Positions 35,707 through 43,794 of a DNA stretch of 51,591 bases are shown one piece after another. Under the pieces are notes generated by a model that was not told the origin of the DNA, searched no databases, and was given only the letters and a program-made list of their open reading frames with translations. How positions within the stretch are numbered: position 1 is the stretch's first letter; every line of letters begins with the position of its first letter. Both the position numbers and the translations under genes were made by a program. The stretch covers positions 10,001 to 61,591 of the forward strand of contig BOKO01000031.1 of assembly GCA_016861025.1 (NCBI GenBank). The letters run 5' to 3'. Source of the DNA: Chloroflexota bacterium. GTDB taxonomy: Bacteria; Chloroflexota; Anaerolineae; Caldilineales; Caldilineaceae.

Positions 35707-36786
35707 CTACGGTTTGTTGCCGAGATGGAAGTAGAGCATGACGACGCCGATTCCGAGCGGGATCAAGATCAAGAGCGCAATAAATCCCCAAAACAGCGCA
35801 TTGAAGCCCGTCGGTTGGATGGCAGCCACTCTGGCGGTCAAGGGCGCCTGTGCAGCCGCCCCCGTCGTCGCAGCCGCGCCTGTCCCCGGTGCGCCGGCAA
35901 GCTGGAACGAAACCCACTGCGAGGTGGACTTGGCGCCGTTGCGTTCCTGATTGGCGCCGTCCCATGCGGCAAACGCCACAGAATAGAGCTTCTCCGGCGC
36001 CAGTGATACATCTTCAGCCTCCGCCGACGTCAGCGAACGGCTAAAGATCACTCTCCAGACGCCGTCGCTCCATTCGCCGTAGCCCTGTACATTTTGCCCT
36101 TCCAACGACTGGGAGGTCAGCGTGCCAAAGCCGCCGGCGACGATGTCTTCGACCGGTGAGAGATGCACGGGCAACGCCAGCAGATTTCCCACCGCCTCGG
36201 CGGTCAGATAATCCAGATCGGTGTAGGCAGCCAGATAGATATCGCCTTCGGTCTCCACGGCTGGATCGGCGAAAGGATATTGATCCACATAGATATTCGG
36301 ATAAATATCCTGCAGGCTCCGTTGGGCGATCAGCGCAGCCTGCCAGTCAGCCTTCCAATGCCAGATGTTGACATCGCCGCCTTGCTGCCCCATGCAATAA
36401 AATGGCTGCCCGTCGATCAGCGGGAATTGAATAGCGACGCTATCGCGGAAGGCGTCTACACTCAACGTGGAGTCATTACGCGTGGCGTCTTGCCATTCGA
36501 GCAGGAAGGCGATCTCGGCGTTGTTGTGCAGCGCGCGCACGGTGATCGCTTTGGCGTTTGTCTCCGGCATGATCGGACGTGCGATCATCTGTGCGCTCAT
36601 CGGCACTTCCACCGCGGTGGCTTGCTGCCAGAGTGCGGAGTCCGGCGCGTCGAGCGGCAGGTCACCCTCAATGGCGGCGGCGGTGATGGTCAACCCTTGC
36701 GAACTGACGAGCGGCGCATTCGCCAATACTGCCCCCAGCGCCAACAGACAGACCGCCACAACGATGAGCCGACTACGGGTAAACAT
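35707..36786 (-). CDS. Ethylbenzene dehydrogenase-type haem-b subunit (gamma)
   Basis: 359 residues. A signal peptide (about 1-28) is followed by an EB_dh (ethylbenzene dehydrogenase gamma) domain (about 30-290; WQDATRNDSTLSVDAFRDSVAIQFP and GGDVNIWHWKADWQAAL), an Ala-rich linker, and one C-terminal membrane helix (about 328-353). In EbdC, DdhC, SerC and related proteins this domain binds one haem b through Met and Lys and takes electrons from the Fe-S subunit. Here it would sit on the outer face, tethered by its tail. SD AAAGGAGG precedes the ATG. Together with the alpha and beta subunits it gives a complete type II DMSO reductase-family complex. Confidence 0.88.
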   Translation of the reverse strand: MFTRSRLIVVAVCLLALGAVLANAPLVSSQGLTITAAAIEGDLPLDAPDSALWQQATAVEVPMSAQMIARPIMPETNAKAITVRALHNNAEIAFLLEWQDATRNDSTLSVDAFRDSVAIQFPLIDGQPFYCMGQQGGDVNIWHWKADWQAALIAQRSLQDIYPNIYVDQYPFADPAVETEGDIYLAAYTDLDYLTAEAVGNLLALPVHLSPVEDIVAGGFGTLTSQSLEGQNVQGYGEWSDGVWRVIFSRSLTSAEAEDVSLAPEKLYSVAFAAWDGANQERNGAKSTSQWVSFQLAGAPGTGAAATTGAAAQAPLTARVAAIQPTGFNALFWGFIALLILIPLGIGVVMLYFHLGNKP

Positions 36787-36819
36787 AGATTCCTCCTTTG
36801 CTGGATTGTAGATGCATCA

Positions 36820-37557
36820 TCAACGCACCAGATCGACAACAGGGCAGGCGGCGCAGGAAAAATCGGCGTCGAAGGGCGTATGCTTCACCTCCTTGCGGCT
36901 GCGCGGGGTTAAGGTGACGCCCAGCCGGGCCGCCTCCGCCTGCACAAAGGCGGCGGTGAAGTGCGCCAGCGGCAGATAGGGCGCATCTTGCGTGTTGAGC
37001 GCCAGGCTCTGGGCAAAGAGATCGACCCATGTCCCCAAATGGTCGCCGAGGAACTTCGCCTGCGCAGCGACGCAGACTTCCACTTGCTCGGCGACGCCGT
37101 GCAGCCACGCGTGCGCCTCCTTAAGCGCCAGCACGTGCAGAAATTCCAGCTCGACGGCCAGATGATCGGGGCGTTCGCGCACGACGCCGCCCATGTCGAA
37201 GCCGAAGGCGCGGTGGAAGCCGCGGATGTCCGCCAACTCCTGCGCCTGGCGAAACTCGTGCGGAAGCCCGTATTCCGTCTCGTAGCAGAGCGAACCGGCC
37301 GCGCCAAAGCCACGACGAAAGGCGGCTTGCAACTCCTTCAGCGGCAGCGGCTGTACGTTCGGCCATGCCGGCGCCCCGACGACCCGCCCTGCTGCTTCCG
37401 CCGCCAGCGGCAACTCCTCGCTCCAGTTCTCGAAAGGATAGAGATAGACGGCGGAAAGAAACGCATAGACCTGGGCGCGATAGACAGCCTGCTCAGCGAA
37501 TATCCGCTGTGACTCGTCAACTGTCAGGCGAGTTTCGATTGATTCAAGTACACTCAT
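36820..37557 (-). CDS. TorD/DmsD-family molybdoenzyme maturation chaperone
   Basis: 245 residues, helical. Conserved TorD-type blocks are readable: CYETEYGLPHEFRQAQELADIRGFHRAFGFD, then RPDHLAVELEFLHVLALKEAHA. A cysteine-rich C-terminus (FSCAACPVVD) is seen, possibly a metal site. Such chaperones bind the Tat leader and hold the apo catalytic subunit until the Mo cofactor is inserted. It lies 80 bases after the Fe-S subunit gene and 33 bases before the haem subunit gene; SD CAGGAGTGG precedes ATG 37557. The client is almost certainly the 1147-residue subunit. Confidence 0.88.
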   Translation of the reverse strand: MSVLESIETRLTVDESQRIFAEQAVYRAQVYAFLSAVYLYPFENWSEELPLAAEAAGRVVGAPAWPNVQPLPLKELQAAFRRGFGAAGSLCYETEYGLPHEFRQAQELADIRGFHRAFGFDMGGVVRERPDHLAVELEFLHVLALKEAHAWLHGVAEQVEVCVAAQAKFLGDHLGTWVDLFAQSLALNTQDAPYLPLAHFTAAFVQAEAARLGVTLTPRSRKEVKHTPFDADFSCAACPVVDLVR

Positions 37558-37637
37558 TATCCACTCCTGAGCGCATAGGTTTCATGCAAAGCAGTTGAAT
37601 TGTGAATCGTGAAAATTGTGAAGTGGCCTCGCCCCTC

Positions 37638-38897
37638 CTATATCGAATTCAGCCGCTCCATGGGGCGTTCGTGCAGCGGTTCGACGACGCTCAGGCGCAC
37701 GATCTCGCGGTCTTTGGCGTCGAAGCCGATCACAGTGTCGTCGTACATCTGCCACGGCTTGCCGTTGATCTCGGCCTCGCGCACCAGCGGCCCCTCCTCG
37801 ATCTCGTAGCGGAAGATCATCTTCTGCGTCGTGCGGAACAGCTGGAGCACGGCAAGCAGCTCGCGCGAGGGCGCCGTGTAGCGTTCGATGGCGTGATCCA
37901 CCCCCGGCCCGAACATCTGGCGTAGATAGGGGCGCGGCGCCCAGCGCGGCGGGATGTAGTAGATGTTGGGTTCGGTGCCAAATTGCGGATAAAGCGGCAG
38001 CGCGATTTGCTCCATACGCACCAGGAAGTAGAGCGGGTGCTTCGGGTTTTCAACCCAGGAGCCATCTTCAGCCACATCGACCAGCCCGTTGAGGCGAATC
38101 TTGCCGGGGCAGACGGCCATGCAGCGCGTTTCCATGGGCACGCCGTCGCTCAGCGGGTCGGCGCCTTCGACGCGCGGATAGCAGCCGACGCACTTTTCGC
38201 TGACCTGCGTTGTGCCCCGATACATCGATTTTTTATACGGACAGGCTTCCACACACTTGCGATAGCCGCGACAGCGTTCCTGATCGATCAAGACGATGCC
38301 ATCCTCCTCGCGCTTGTAGATCGCCTTGCGCGGGCAGGCCGCCAGACACGCAGGATAGGTGCAGTGGTTGCAGATGCGCATCAGATAAAAGAACCAGGCC
38401 TGATGCTCCGGCAGCGACGCGCCGTCGGGACTGAGGCCATAGGCGCCGCCCTTGTAGCCGGTCGAGGTGTCCTCGTAGAAGTTGGGCGAACGCCACTCGC
38501 TCTCGGCGGGCAGATAACCCAGCACTTGCTCATTGGGGCCGCTTGCCTCGGTAAGCGTCAGGCCATTGTAGACGCCGTAAGGCGCCTGCTCGCTGGCCTG
38601 GCTGTGATCCCATTGCGGCTGCACGCCTGCGGCCTGATGCGCCTCGTCGAGCAGTTGCAAGACCTTTACGTCCCAGTGCTGTGGATAGCTGCCGTAGGGT
38701 TTGGTCTCGACGTTGTTCCACCACATGTATTCCTGCCCGCGTGAGAAGGTCCACGTCGCCTTGCAAGAGCCGGTGCAGGTCTGGCAGCCGATGCAACGGT
38801 TGATGTTGAAGACCGCGGCAAATTGCTTTGTCGGGTGCGCTTCTGGATACGGATAGGTCATTTTCCGGCCAAGATGCCAGTTATAGACGTCGGGCAT
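37638..38897 (-). CDS. Four-cluster Fe-S subunit (beta), NarH/DdhB/NxrB type
   Basis: 419 residues. Four cysteine groups are visible: CIGCQTCTGSC (35-45), CNHCTYPACLAACP, CRGYRKCVEACPYK and CVGC-CMAVCPGKIRL. In the third, Tyr stands where a cysteine would be (C-x2-Y-x2-C), as in NarH where Trp takes this place, so one cluster is probably [3Fe-4S]. The N-terminus has no leader; like other type II partners it is probably co-exported with the Tat-bearing alpha subunit. Its role is electron wire between the Mo site and the haem-b subunit. SD AAGGAG precedes the ATG at 38897, and this SD lies within the hicBA promoter region of the other strand. Confidence 0.92.
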   Translation of the reverse strand: MPDVYNWHLGRKMTYPYPEAHPTKQFAAVFNINRCIGCQTCTGSCKATWTFSRGQEYMWWNNVETKPYGSYPQHWDVKVLQLLDEAHQAAGVQPQWDHSQASEQAPYGVYNGLTLTEASGPNEQVLGYLPAESEWRSPNFYEDTSTGYKGGAYGLSPDGASLPEHQAWFFYLMRICNHCTYPACLAACPRKAIYKREEDGIVLIDQERCRGYRKCVEACPYKKSMYRGTTQVSEKCVGCYPRVEGADPLSDGVPMETRCMAVCPGKIRLNGLVDVAEDGSWVENPKHPLYFLVRMEQIALPLYPQFGTEPNIYYIPPRWAPRPYLRQMFGPGVDHAIERYTAPSRELLAVLQLFRTTQKMIFRYEIEEGPLVREAEINGKPWQMYDDTVIGFDAKDREIVRLSVVEPLHERPMERLNSI

Positions 38898-38908
38898 TCT
38901 TTATCTCC

Positions 38909-38938
38909 TTGTCTGTGACGTAATCGTCATGTTATACT
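38909..38938 (+). promoter_or_regulatory. hicBA promoter with operator in its spacer
   Basis: TTGTCT (38909-38914), an 18-base spacer and TATACT (38933-38938). The start is expected about at the hicB ATG (38945), so the mRNA may be leaderless. The spacer holds TGACG-TAAT-CGTCA (38916-38929), a perfect five-base-arm inverted repeat suited to autorepression by HicB. Confidence 0.6.
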
Positions 38939-38944
38939 CTGCCC

Positions 38945-39217
38945 ATGTTCACATTCACAGGGATTCTCATTCATGATGAACAAGGGTACAGTTCACTCTG
39001 TCCCGAACTCGATGTGGCGTCGATGGGCGCCACGCCGGCAGAAGCTGCCGCCAACTTGCTTGAAGCCGCCACTTTGCATCTTGAAGGCGCTTTCGAGGAC
39101 GGATTGCCCTACCTCCGTCCTGTGCCCAGTGAGGCTGACCCACGGTTTGTTGCGCCTGACACCGTCGTGCAGGTCTTTCGCTTCAAAGTCGATGTAGCCG
39201 TTCACGCGTATGCCTAA
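38945..39217 (+). CDS. hicB: HicB-type antitoxin
   Basis: 90 residues with the HicB partial RNase-H-like fold: FTGILIHDEQGYSSLCPELDVASMGATPAEAAANLLEAATLHLE is the classic HicB pattern (strand with E/D-x-G-YSSxCPELxVxSxGxTxxEA). The protein would neutralise HicA and may repress its own promoter. The C-terminal part is short, and no separate HTH or ribbon-helix-helix is obvious. The gene lies before the toxin gene with an eight-base overlap. There is no SD because the ATG lies at the expected transcription start. Confidence 0.85.
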   Translation: MFTFTGILIHDEQGYSSLCPELDVASMGATPAEAAANLLEAATLHLEGAFEDGLPYLRPVPSEADPRFVAPDTVVQVFRFKVDVAVHAYA

Positions 39218-39428
39218 ACTGCCTGTCCTGCGCTCCGCTCAGGTCGTCCAGGCATTAAAGCGGGCTGGCTTTATCGAGATGCGTCAGCGTGGCAGCCATC
39301 TGCGGTTGAAACGCGGCAACTTGGCCGTGACTGTCCCTATGCATACGGGCGATCTCTCTCAACCTGTGCTGCGTTCGATCCTCCGCCAGGCGCAAATGAC
39401 GGACGAGGAGTTTCTGGCGTTGTTGTAA
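39210..39428 (+). CDS. hicA: HicA-type mRNA interferase toxin
   Basis: 72 residues, the length of a typical HicA with a dsRNA-binding-like fold. It starts LPVLRSAQVVQALKRAGF and has the catalytic His30 in RGSHLRL, then LAVTVPMHTGDLSQPVLRSILRQA. HicA cleaves mRNA during translation. The cassette lies between two genes of a molybdoenzyme operon on the opposite strand, and its 3' end overlaps the end of the 113-residue gene by 92 bases. Confidence 0.87.
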   Translation: MPKLPVLRSAQVVQALKRAGFIEMRQRGSHLRLKRGNLAVTVPMHTGDLSQPVLRSILRQAQMTDEEFLALL

Positions 39429-39678
39429 TTCGCCACCTCGCACACGTCGCGTCGATCAACTCTCGCACATAAGCCTCGCCCTTCTGCCGATAGATGCGAT
39501 GGGTGGCGACAAAGAGCGGGTTGACGAACAGCGTCATCAACCGTGCGGCATCCCAACCCAGCAGGACGTACTCTTCCACCAGCGCCTCTGCCATTGCTTC
39601 CAGCATCCCCGGCGCGCCCGGCATCACCATGCCGACCAGTTCCATCGGGTCTTCGGCGACAAATTCATCCTTCGGCAT
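39337..39678 (-). CDS. Small conserved protein of the molybdoenzyme operon, 3' end altered
   Basis: 113 residues, family not recognised. The first about 80 residues look like a real helical protein (MPKDEFVAEDPMELVGMVMP, then YVLLGWDAARLMTLFVNPLFVATHRIY). From about residue 85 the sequence becomes low-quality (TPETPRPSFAPGGGSN) and runs antisense into hicA. This suggests that the natural end was lost when the hicBA cassette entered. SD AAGGAG precedes ATG 39678, which overlaps the zinc-ribbon gene by 14 bases. An accessory or assembly role for the complex is likely from position only. Confidence 0.65.
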   Translation of the reverse strand: MPKDEFVAEDPMELVGMVMPGAPGMLEAMAEALVEEYVLLGWDAARLMTLFVNPLFVATHRIYRQKGEAYVRELIDATCARWRITTTPETPRPSFAPGGGSNAAQVERDRPYA

Positions 39679-39877
39679 GATTTTCTCCTTTGGCGGCTGC
39701 CGCGACCGGCAGATTCCAGCGCGGCATGACTTCGGCGCGGCGATGGATCAGAAACGGCAGGCAGTCCGGGCAGATCCAGAAACGTTGCCCTGCCATCCGC
39801 CACTGCGTCAGCGGGATCTCGCCTTCGGTGCGCTGGCAGTTGATGCAGGTCAGCGTCGCGATGGTGGTTGCGCTCAT
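39665..39877 (-). CDS. Small zinc-ribbon-like protein
   Basis: 70 residues. CINC near 11-14 and CPDC near 39-42 form a two-knuckle zinc-ribbon pattern (TLTCINCQRTEGE, FWICPDCLPFLIH). The ATG overlaps the TGA of the 1147-residue subunit gene (ATGA, 39877-39874), so it is translationally coupled. It is probably an accessory factor for folding or export of that subunit; no family name can be given. Confidence 0.7.
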   Translation of the reverse strand: MSATTIATLTCINCQRTEGEIPLTQWRMAGQRFWICPDCLPFLIHRRAEVMPRWNLPVAAAAKGENHAEG

Positions 39878-42800
39878 CCCTTCACCTCGATCGTGCCCCC
39901 CGCCATGTAGCGGAGCATAAAGTCGTTTTCGTGCGCGGGGGTGAAGCCGGTCTTGGTCGGCTCCCACGGCCCGACGCCATTCAACCCGCCGTCTTCGGCT
40001 TTGACCACGCGCACCAGCGTCTCTTTGGGCACGGTGTTGAGCGCGTGATTGTCCGCCTCACCGCCAAAGATGAACTGCATGCCCGTCTTTTGTTTGTGGA
40101 AGAGCGTGTCAGTCTGGTGCATTGGCATCGACCAGTCGCGCGTCACCGATTGTTGCGAGCCGTAGCGCAGGTTCGCCATGTAGCCGGTGCCCTCGGATTT
40201 GGCGAGTCCGTCGGGGCGCGTCTCGTGCGCCTTGACCGATTTCTCCGTCGCCATGAAAGGTCCGTGTTTGAGCATGACAATGTGGTAGGGGTACGCCGGG
40301 TTGTACTTGACGCGCAACATCAGCCGCGCCACCTTGTAGAAAGGATCGTCCTCCTGCCAGCCGATGTAGGGGCGGTCGGCAGGGTTGGCGTCGACGTAGA
40401 CATAGTCGCCATCCTCGATGCCCAGGTCTTTGGCGGCTTGCGGATTCATGTGCAACTGATGGTCGCCGGGGCCGGGCAGCCGCTTGTCCGCGCGGTACGG
40501 GTCGCCAAAGTTAGAGTCGAGGATGATCGTCCAGTCCACCGTGCTCCACGAGGAATGCACACGATGACGCGTCTTGGGCGTCATGCAATAGAAGTGAAAC
40601 CCCTGTTCCCAGAGCGGATTTTTGGTCGCCTTTGCCTGCGCCCACGGCATGGCGATGTTACGCACAGTGCGCTCCTCCCAGCCCATGGCGTCCTGGGGAA
40701 TGCCGTAATCCTCGGGCCGCACGAAACGGCTGCTTGTCACGATGACATTGGGCAACAGCGGCGTCGCCTCCGGCCCCTCGCGGTGGCTGATGATGTTCTC
40801 GCCGTACTCGATGGCCTCCGGGATGTCGCAGTAGCTGTTCAGCCGCCCGGTGTCGGTGTAGAAGGGGACGGAGTCGTGAATCTGCTCCCAGAAGGGGATG
40901 CGCGGGTAGGTGCGGAAGAGCATCAGCGCTGCGCCCGGCTCGCCGTACTTGCCCGAAACGATGTCTTCAAAGCGATAGCCGCTCGTGGTCAAGGATGAAT
41001 CGAGCAGGCGTTGGATGTAGACCTCCGGCCGCCCTTCCAACACGAACTTCCAGTAGTCGCGCAGGCGCGGTTCGCCGATCTCGTCGGCGAGCGCGGCCGC
41101 CACCTCGGCCAGGATGCGGGAGTCGTCGCGCGTGTCGTAGAGCGGGGGGATTCCCCCTTTCCAGATTTGCAGGAAGGGATTGGAGCAGGACGCCGTGATC
41201 TCGTAGGTCTCGAACTCGGCCCAGGAGTTGGCGGCCAGGGCAAAGTCGGCGTACTCCACCGTCGAGGTCATCTCGATGTCCATCGTAATGATCAATTCGA
41301 TGTTTGGGTTGACATTCTTGATCATCTCGTAGTGGTGCTTGGCGTTGTTGAGCAAATTGACGTTGGTGAAGAACTGCACCTTCGTCGGCGTGGGCATGTG
41401 CGTCTTGCCGGTGAAGACCTTGCGCCCATATTTGGGCGTATCGACGATCAGTGGACGTTCGGAGTGGTTCCAGTAAGCCGGCTCCTCGTCTTTGGTGTAG
41501 GCGTGGGCGTGGATGACTTTGCCCGGTGCGTCGGCATCCAGATTCATGTCGAAAGGGTCTTCCGCCACCCAGCCCTTGAAGCCCGGCCCTGTCTGCGGCG
41601 ATCCCTGGAAGAGCGCCGCCTTGTAGTTGCCCGCCCAGGTGTAGCAGCCGGCGCCCGGTTTGCCGATGTTGCCCGTCAGCATGAGCGGCAGGAACTGAGC
41701 GCGGTTGGCGAGCGTGGCGTGGAACCAGTGATTGATGCCCTCGCCGATGTGCAGCGCCACCGGCGTCATGGTGGCGATGTCCTCAGCCAGCTGCTCGATC
41801 AGGTGGCGCGGCGCGTTGGTGATCTCGGCCACGGTGTCCAGGTCGTATTCCTGCAAATGCTCGACGTACATCGCCCAGAGCGTCATCACCTCCACCTGGC
41901 TGCCGTCGGCCAGTTCAACCTTGCCGCTCCAATCGAGCACCGGGTCGATGCCCTTCTGCGTCAGCGCGTCGCCCACGTCGTCGCGTGTGATGGCTTTGAA
42001 CCCACCGCTGGCGTCGCGCACGACATAGTCGCCCAGCTTTTCATATTGCTCACGGGTGAGACCGTGCTGTGCAAAGCTGGGGCCGTTCGGGTCGAGACCG
42101 GGTTCGTAATTGGGGAAAACGTCGGCCGCGCTCAGCCGTTTGAGCGTGTCCAGCCGCACCAGCAGCGGGAAGTCGGTGAAGCGCTTGACGAAGTCGGCGT
42201 CATATTTTTCGTTGTCCATCAGCCAGCGAGTGACGCCCAGGAAGAGCGCAGTGTCGGTCGCCGGGCGAATGGGAATCCAGTAGTCCGACTTGGTGGCGGG
42301 CGGCGAATATTCCGGCGTGATGGTGACAATCTTGGCGCCGCGTTCCATCACCTCCACGAAGAAGTGCGACTCCGCCATCTTGTTTTCGACCAGATTCTTG
42401 CCACACTGGATGTGCAGCCGCGAGTTGCGCAGATCGTTGAAGTCTTCGTCCGAAGTCTGCAAGCCGGTGGTGAAGGGATGCCCCGGCGCCTGATCGCCGT
42501 GCCAGGTGTAGTTCGACCAGGTGCGTCCCCCTTTGGCGTCGTGTTCGTCCACGCCGCGGATGTGAGCGTCGAGCAGCGCCAGGCCATTGGCAAAGCGGTA
42601 CATGCCATACTTGCCGATCACGCCCAGCAGCCCCATGCCGCCGCGACATTTGAAGGTGCGCGTGCCTGCGCCGCCCATTGCCTCGATCATCTCTTCTGGA
42701 TAGCCTTGCTGGCGCAGCAGCTCGACCCCCTCTTCGCTAGAGTAGCGCCGCGCAATGGCGACCATGCCTTTGGCGATGTAGCTGTAGGCGGTCTCCCAGC

Positions 42801-43317
42801 TCACTGGCAGCAATTCGTCCGCACCGCGCGCGGTGAACTTGTATTTGTCCTGGTTCTCTGGCGTGAGCAGCGGGAAGCCGTCGTCCGCCCATTCCTGCCA
42901 GCCCTTGCGCATGAGCGGCCCCTTGAGTCGATGCGGCCCATAGACGCGGCGATGGAAGGTCTGCCCCTTCTTACAGCCGCGCGGATGCCAGTGCGCCGTA
43001 GCTTTGTTGCCGTAGAGATCGCCGTAACGATCCACGTCGTAGTTGGTTTCACAACGCAGGATGACGCCGTTGCGCACAAAGGCGCGCAGCCGGCAGGCAT
43101 GGGTGTCGTTGGGCGAGCAGACAAACGAGAAGGAAGAATCGTAGCTGTACTGATTCCGATAGACCTGCTCCCAGTCGCGCGTCGGATAGGCGGCCAACGG
43201 ATTGTCCACGTTGACCGGTTGGAGCAACTGCCATTCTAGCGGCCCGCCCACAAAGGCGATGGTCAGCGCGGCGCCGCCCGACAACTTGAGAAAAGAACGA
43301 CGAGACAGACTATGCAT
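39874..43317 (-). CDS. Type II DMSO reductase-family molybdopterin oxidoreductase, nitrate reductase / nitrite oxidoreductase-like (alpha)
   Basis: 1147 residues. A perfect Tat leader (SRRSFLK, 5-11) directs it outside the membrane. The N-terminal Fe-S site reads C67-x3-D71-x3-C75-x38-C114; Asp stands where NarG has Cys. The Mo-ligand aspartate is likely Asp275 in WHGDQAPG. The long C-terminal molybdopterin-guanine-dinucleotide domain is complete (LHMNPQAAKDLGIEDGDYV). Length and cluster ligands resemble the Nitrospira/anammox periplasmic NXR group and related exported nitrate reductases more than cytoplasmic NarG. With NrfHA and a NarXL-like pair in the window, nitrate reduction is the likeliest reaction. 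Selenate, chlorate or hydrocarbon oxidation cannot be excluded from sequence alone. Confidence 0.88.
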   Translation of the reverse strand: MHSLSRRSFLKLSGGAALTIAFVGGPLEWQLLQPVNVDNPLAAYPTRDWEQVYRNQYSYDSSFSFVCSPNDTHACRLRAFVRNGVILRCETNYDVDRYGDLYGNKATAHWHPRGCKKGQTFHRRVYGPHRLKGPLMRKGWQEWADDGFPLLTPENQDKYKFTARGADELLPVSWETAYSYIAKGMVAIARRYSSEEGVELLRQQGYPEEMIEAMGGAGTRTFKCRGGMGLLGVIGKYGMYRFANGLALLDAHIRGVDEHDAKGGRTWSNYTWHGDQAPGHPFTTGLQTSDEDFNDLRNSRLHIQCGKNLVENKMAESHFFVEVMERGAKIVTITPEYSPPATKSDYWIPIRPATDTALFLGVTRWLMDNEKYDADFVKRFTDFPLLVRLDTLKRLSAADVFPNYEPGLDPNGPSFAQHGLTREQYEKLGDYVVRDASGGFKAITRDDVGDALTQKGIDPVLDWSGKVELADGSQVEVMTLWAMYVEHLQEYDLDTVAEITNAPRHLIEQLAEDIATMTPVALHIGEGINHWFHATLANRAQFLPLMLTGNIGKPGAGCYTWAGNYKAALFQGSPQTGPGFKGWVAEDPFDMNLDADAPGKVIHAHAYTKDEEPAYWNHSERPLIVDTPKYGRKVFTGKTHMPTPTKVQFFTNVNLLNNAKHHYEMIKNVNPNIELIITMDIEMTSTVEYADFALAANSWAEFETYEITASCSNPFLQIWKGGIPPLYDTRDDSRILAEVAAALADEIGEPRLRDYWKFVLEGRPEVYIQRLLDSSLTTSGYRFEDIVSGKYGEPGAALMLFRTYPRIPFWEQIHDSVPFYTDTGRLNSYCDIPEAIEYGENIISHREGPEATPLLPNVIVTSSRFVRPEDYGIPQDAMGWEERTVRNIAMPWAQAKATKNPLWEQGFHFYCMTPKTRHRVHSSWSTVDWTIILDSNFGDPYRADKRLPGPGDHQLHMNPQAAKDLGIEDGDYVYVDANPADRPYIGWQEDDPFYKVARLMLRVKYNPAYPYHIVMLKHGPFMATEKSVKAHETRPDGLAKSEGTGYMANLRYGSQQSVTRDWSMPMHQTDTLFHKQKTGMQFIFGGEADNHALNTVPKETLVRVVKAEDGGLNGVGPWEPTKTGFTPAHENDFMLRYMAGGTIEVKG

Positions 43318-43323
43318 AGAAAT

Positions 43324-43647
43324 TCACCTCCGTGTTGGCAAGGCTTGAATGGCGGCCAGCAAATCTTCCGTGCGTGCGCCGATGCGCTGGCTGCGAATGA
43401 GGCGCAGGTCGTCGGCGTTCAAGTCGGCGCGCAGGATCGGCAGATCAGGATAAGCAGTCAGCAACGGGCAAAGGTCGCAGGCGTCGTTGAGCACGATCAG
43501 CAGATCGGGCTGGCAATTGGGTATTTCAGCCAGCGCGCTCGCCACCGTCGCCGTGACGCACACAACGACAACCTCGCTGTGTTGTCTGAGCAATTGGGCC
43601 ACCGCTTCGCCGAAAAGCGAATCGCCGATCATGAGCGCCTTGTGCAT
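43324..43647 (-). CDS. Receiver-like small protein upstream of the molybdoenzyme genes
   Basis: 107 residues with alternating hydrophobic strands like a response-regulator receiver (KALMIGDSLFGEAVAQLL, EVVVVCVTA, PDLLIVLND, PILRADLNADDLRLI). The acidic pair and phosphorylation Asp of a true receiver are not clear, so it may be a pseudo-receiver or another Rossmann-like fold. It ends six bases before the ATG of the big subunit and is the first gene of the operon. ATG 43647 is chosen because the TTG at 43665 lacks support. Role unknown. Confidence 0.65.
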   Translation of the reverse strand: MHKALMIGDSLFGEAVAQLLRQHSEVVVVCVTATVASALAEIPNCQPDLLIVLNDACDLCPLLTAYPDLPILRADLNADDLRLIRSQRIGARTEDLLAAIQALPTRR

Positions 43648-43794
43648 CGCCCCCGTCCCTGCCAATCCTCTGTCACGGTTCTGTCGCCAGTATAGAAGGG
43701 CGCCGCGCGGCTGTATATCCGTCGCAGCGAGTGTGGAGAATGAAAAAAGAGGGATTACGGGCGAGAAGAAGTCGAGAAGGAGTTAATTCTTCAG

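Noticed and set aside
39868..40998. A 376-codon plus-strand open frame opposite the end of the alpha gene
   Set aside because: Antisense shadow; no SD, no motif, and composition typical of reversed GC-rich codons.
41011..43239. A 742-codon open frame on the plus strand opposite the alpha subunit gene
   Set aside because: It is the antisense shadow of a strongly supported molybdoenzyme gene with GC-rich third positions; its translation shows no family motifs and is low-complexity in Val, Arg and His.
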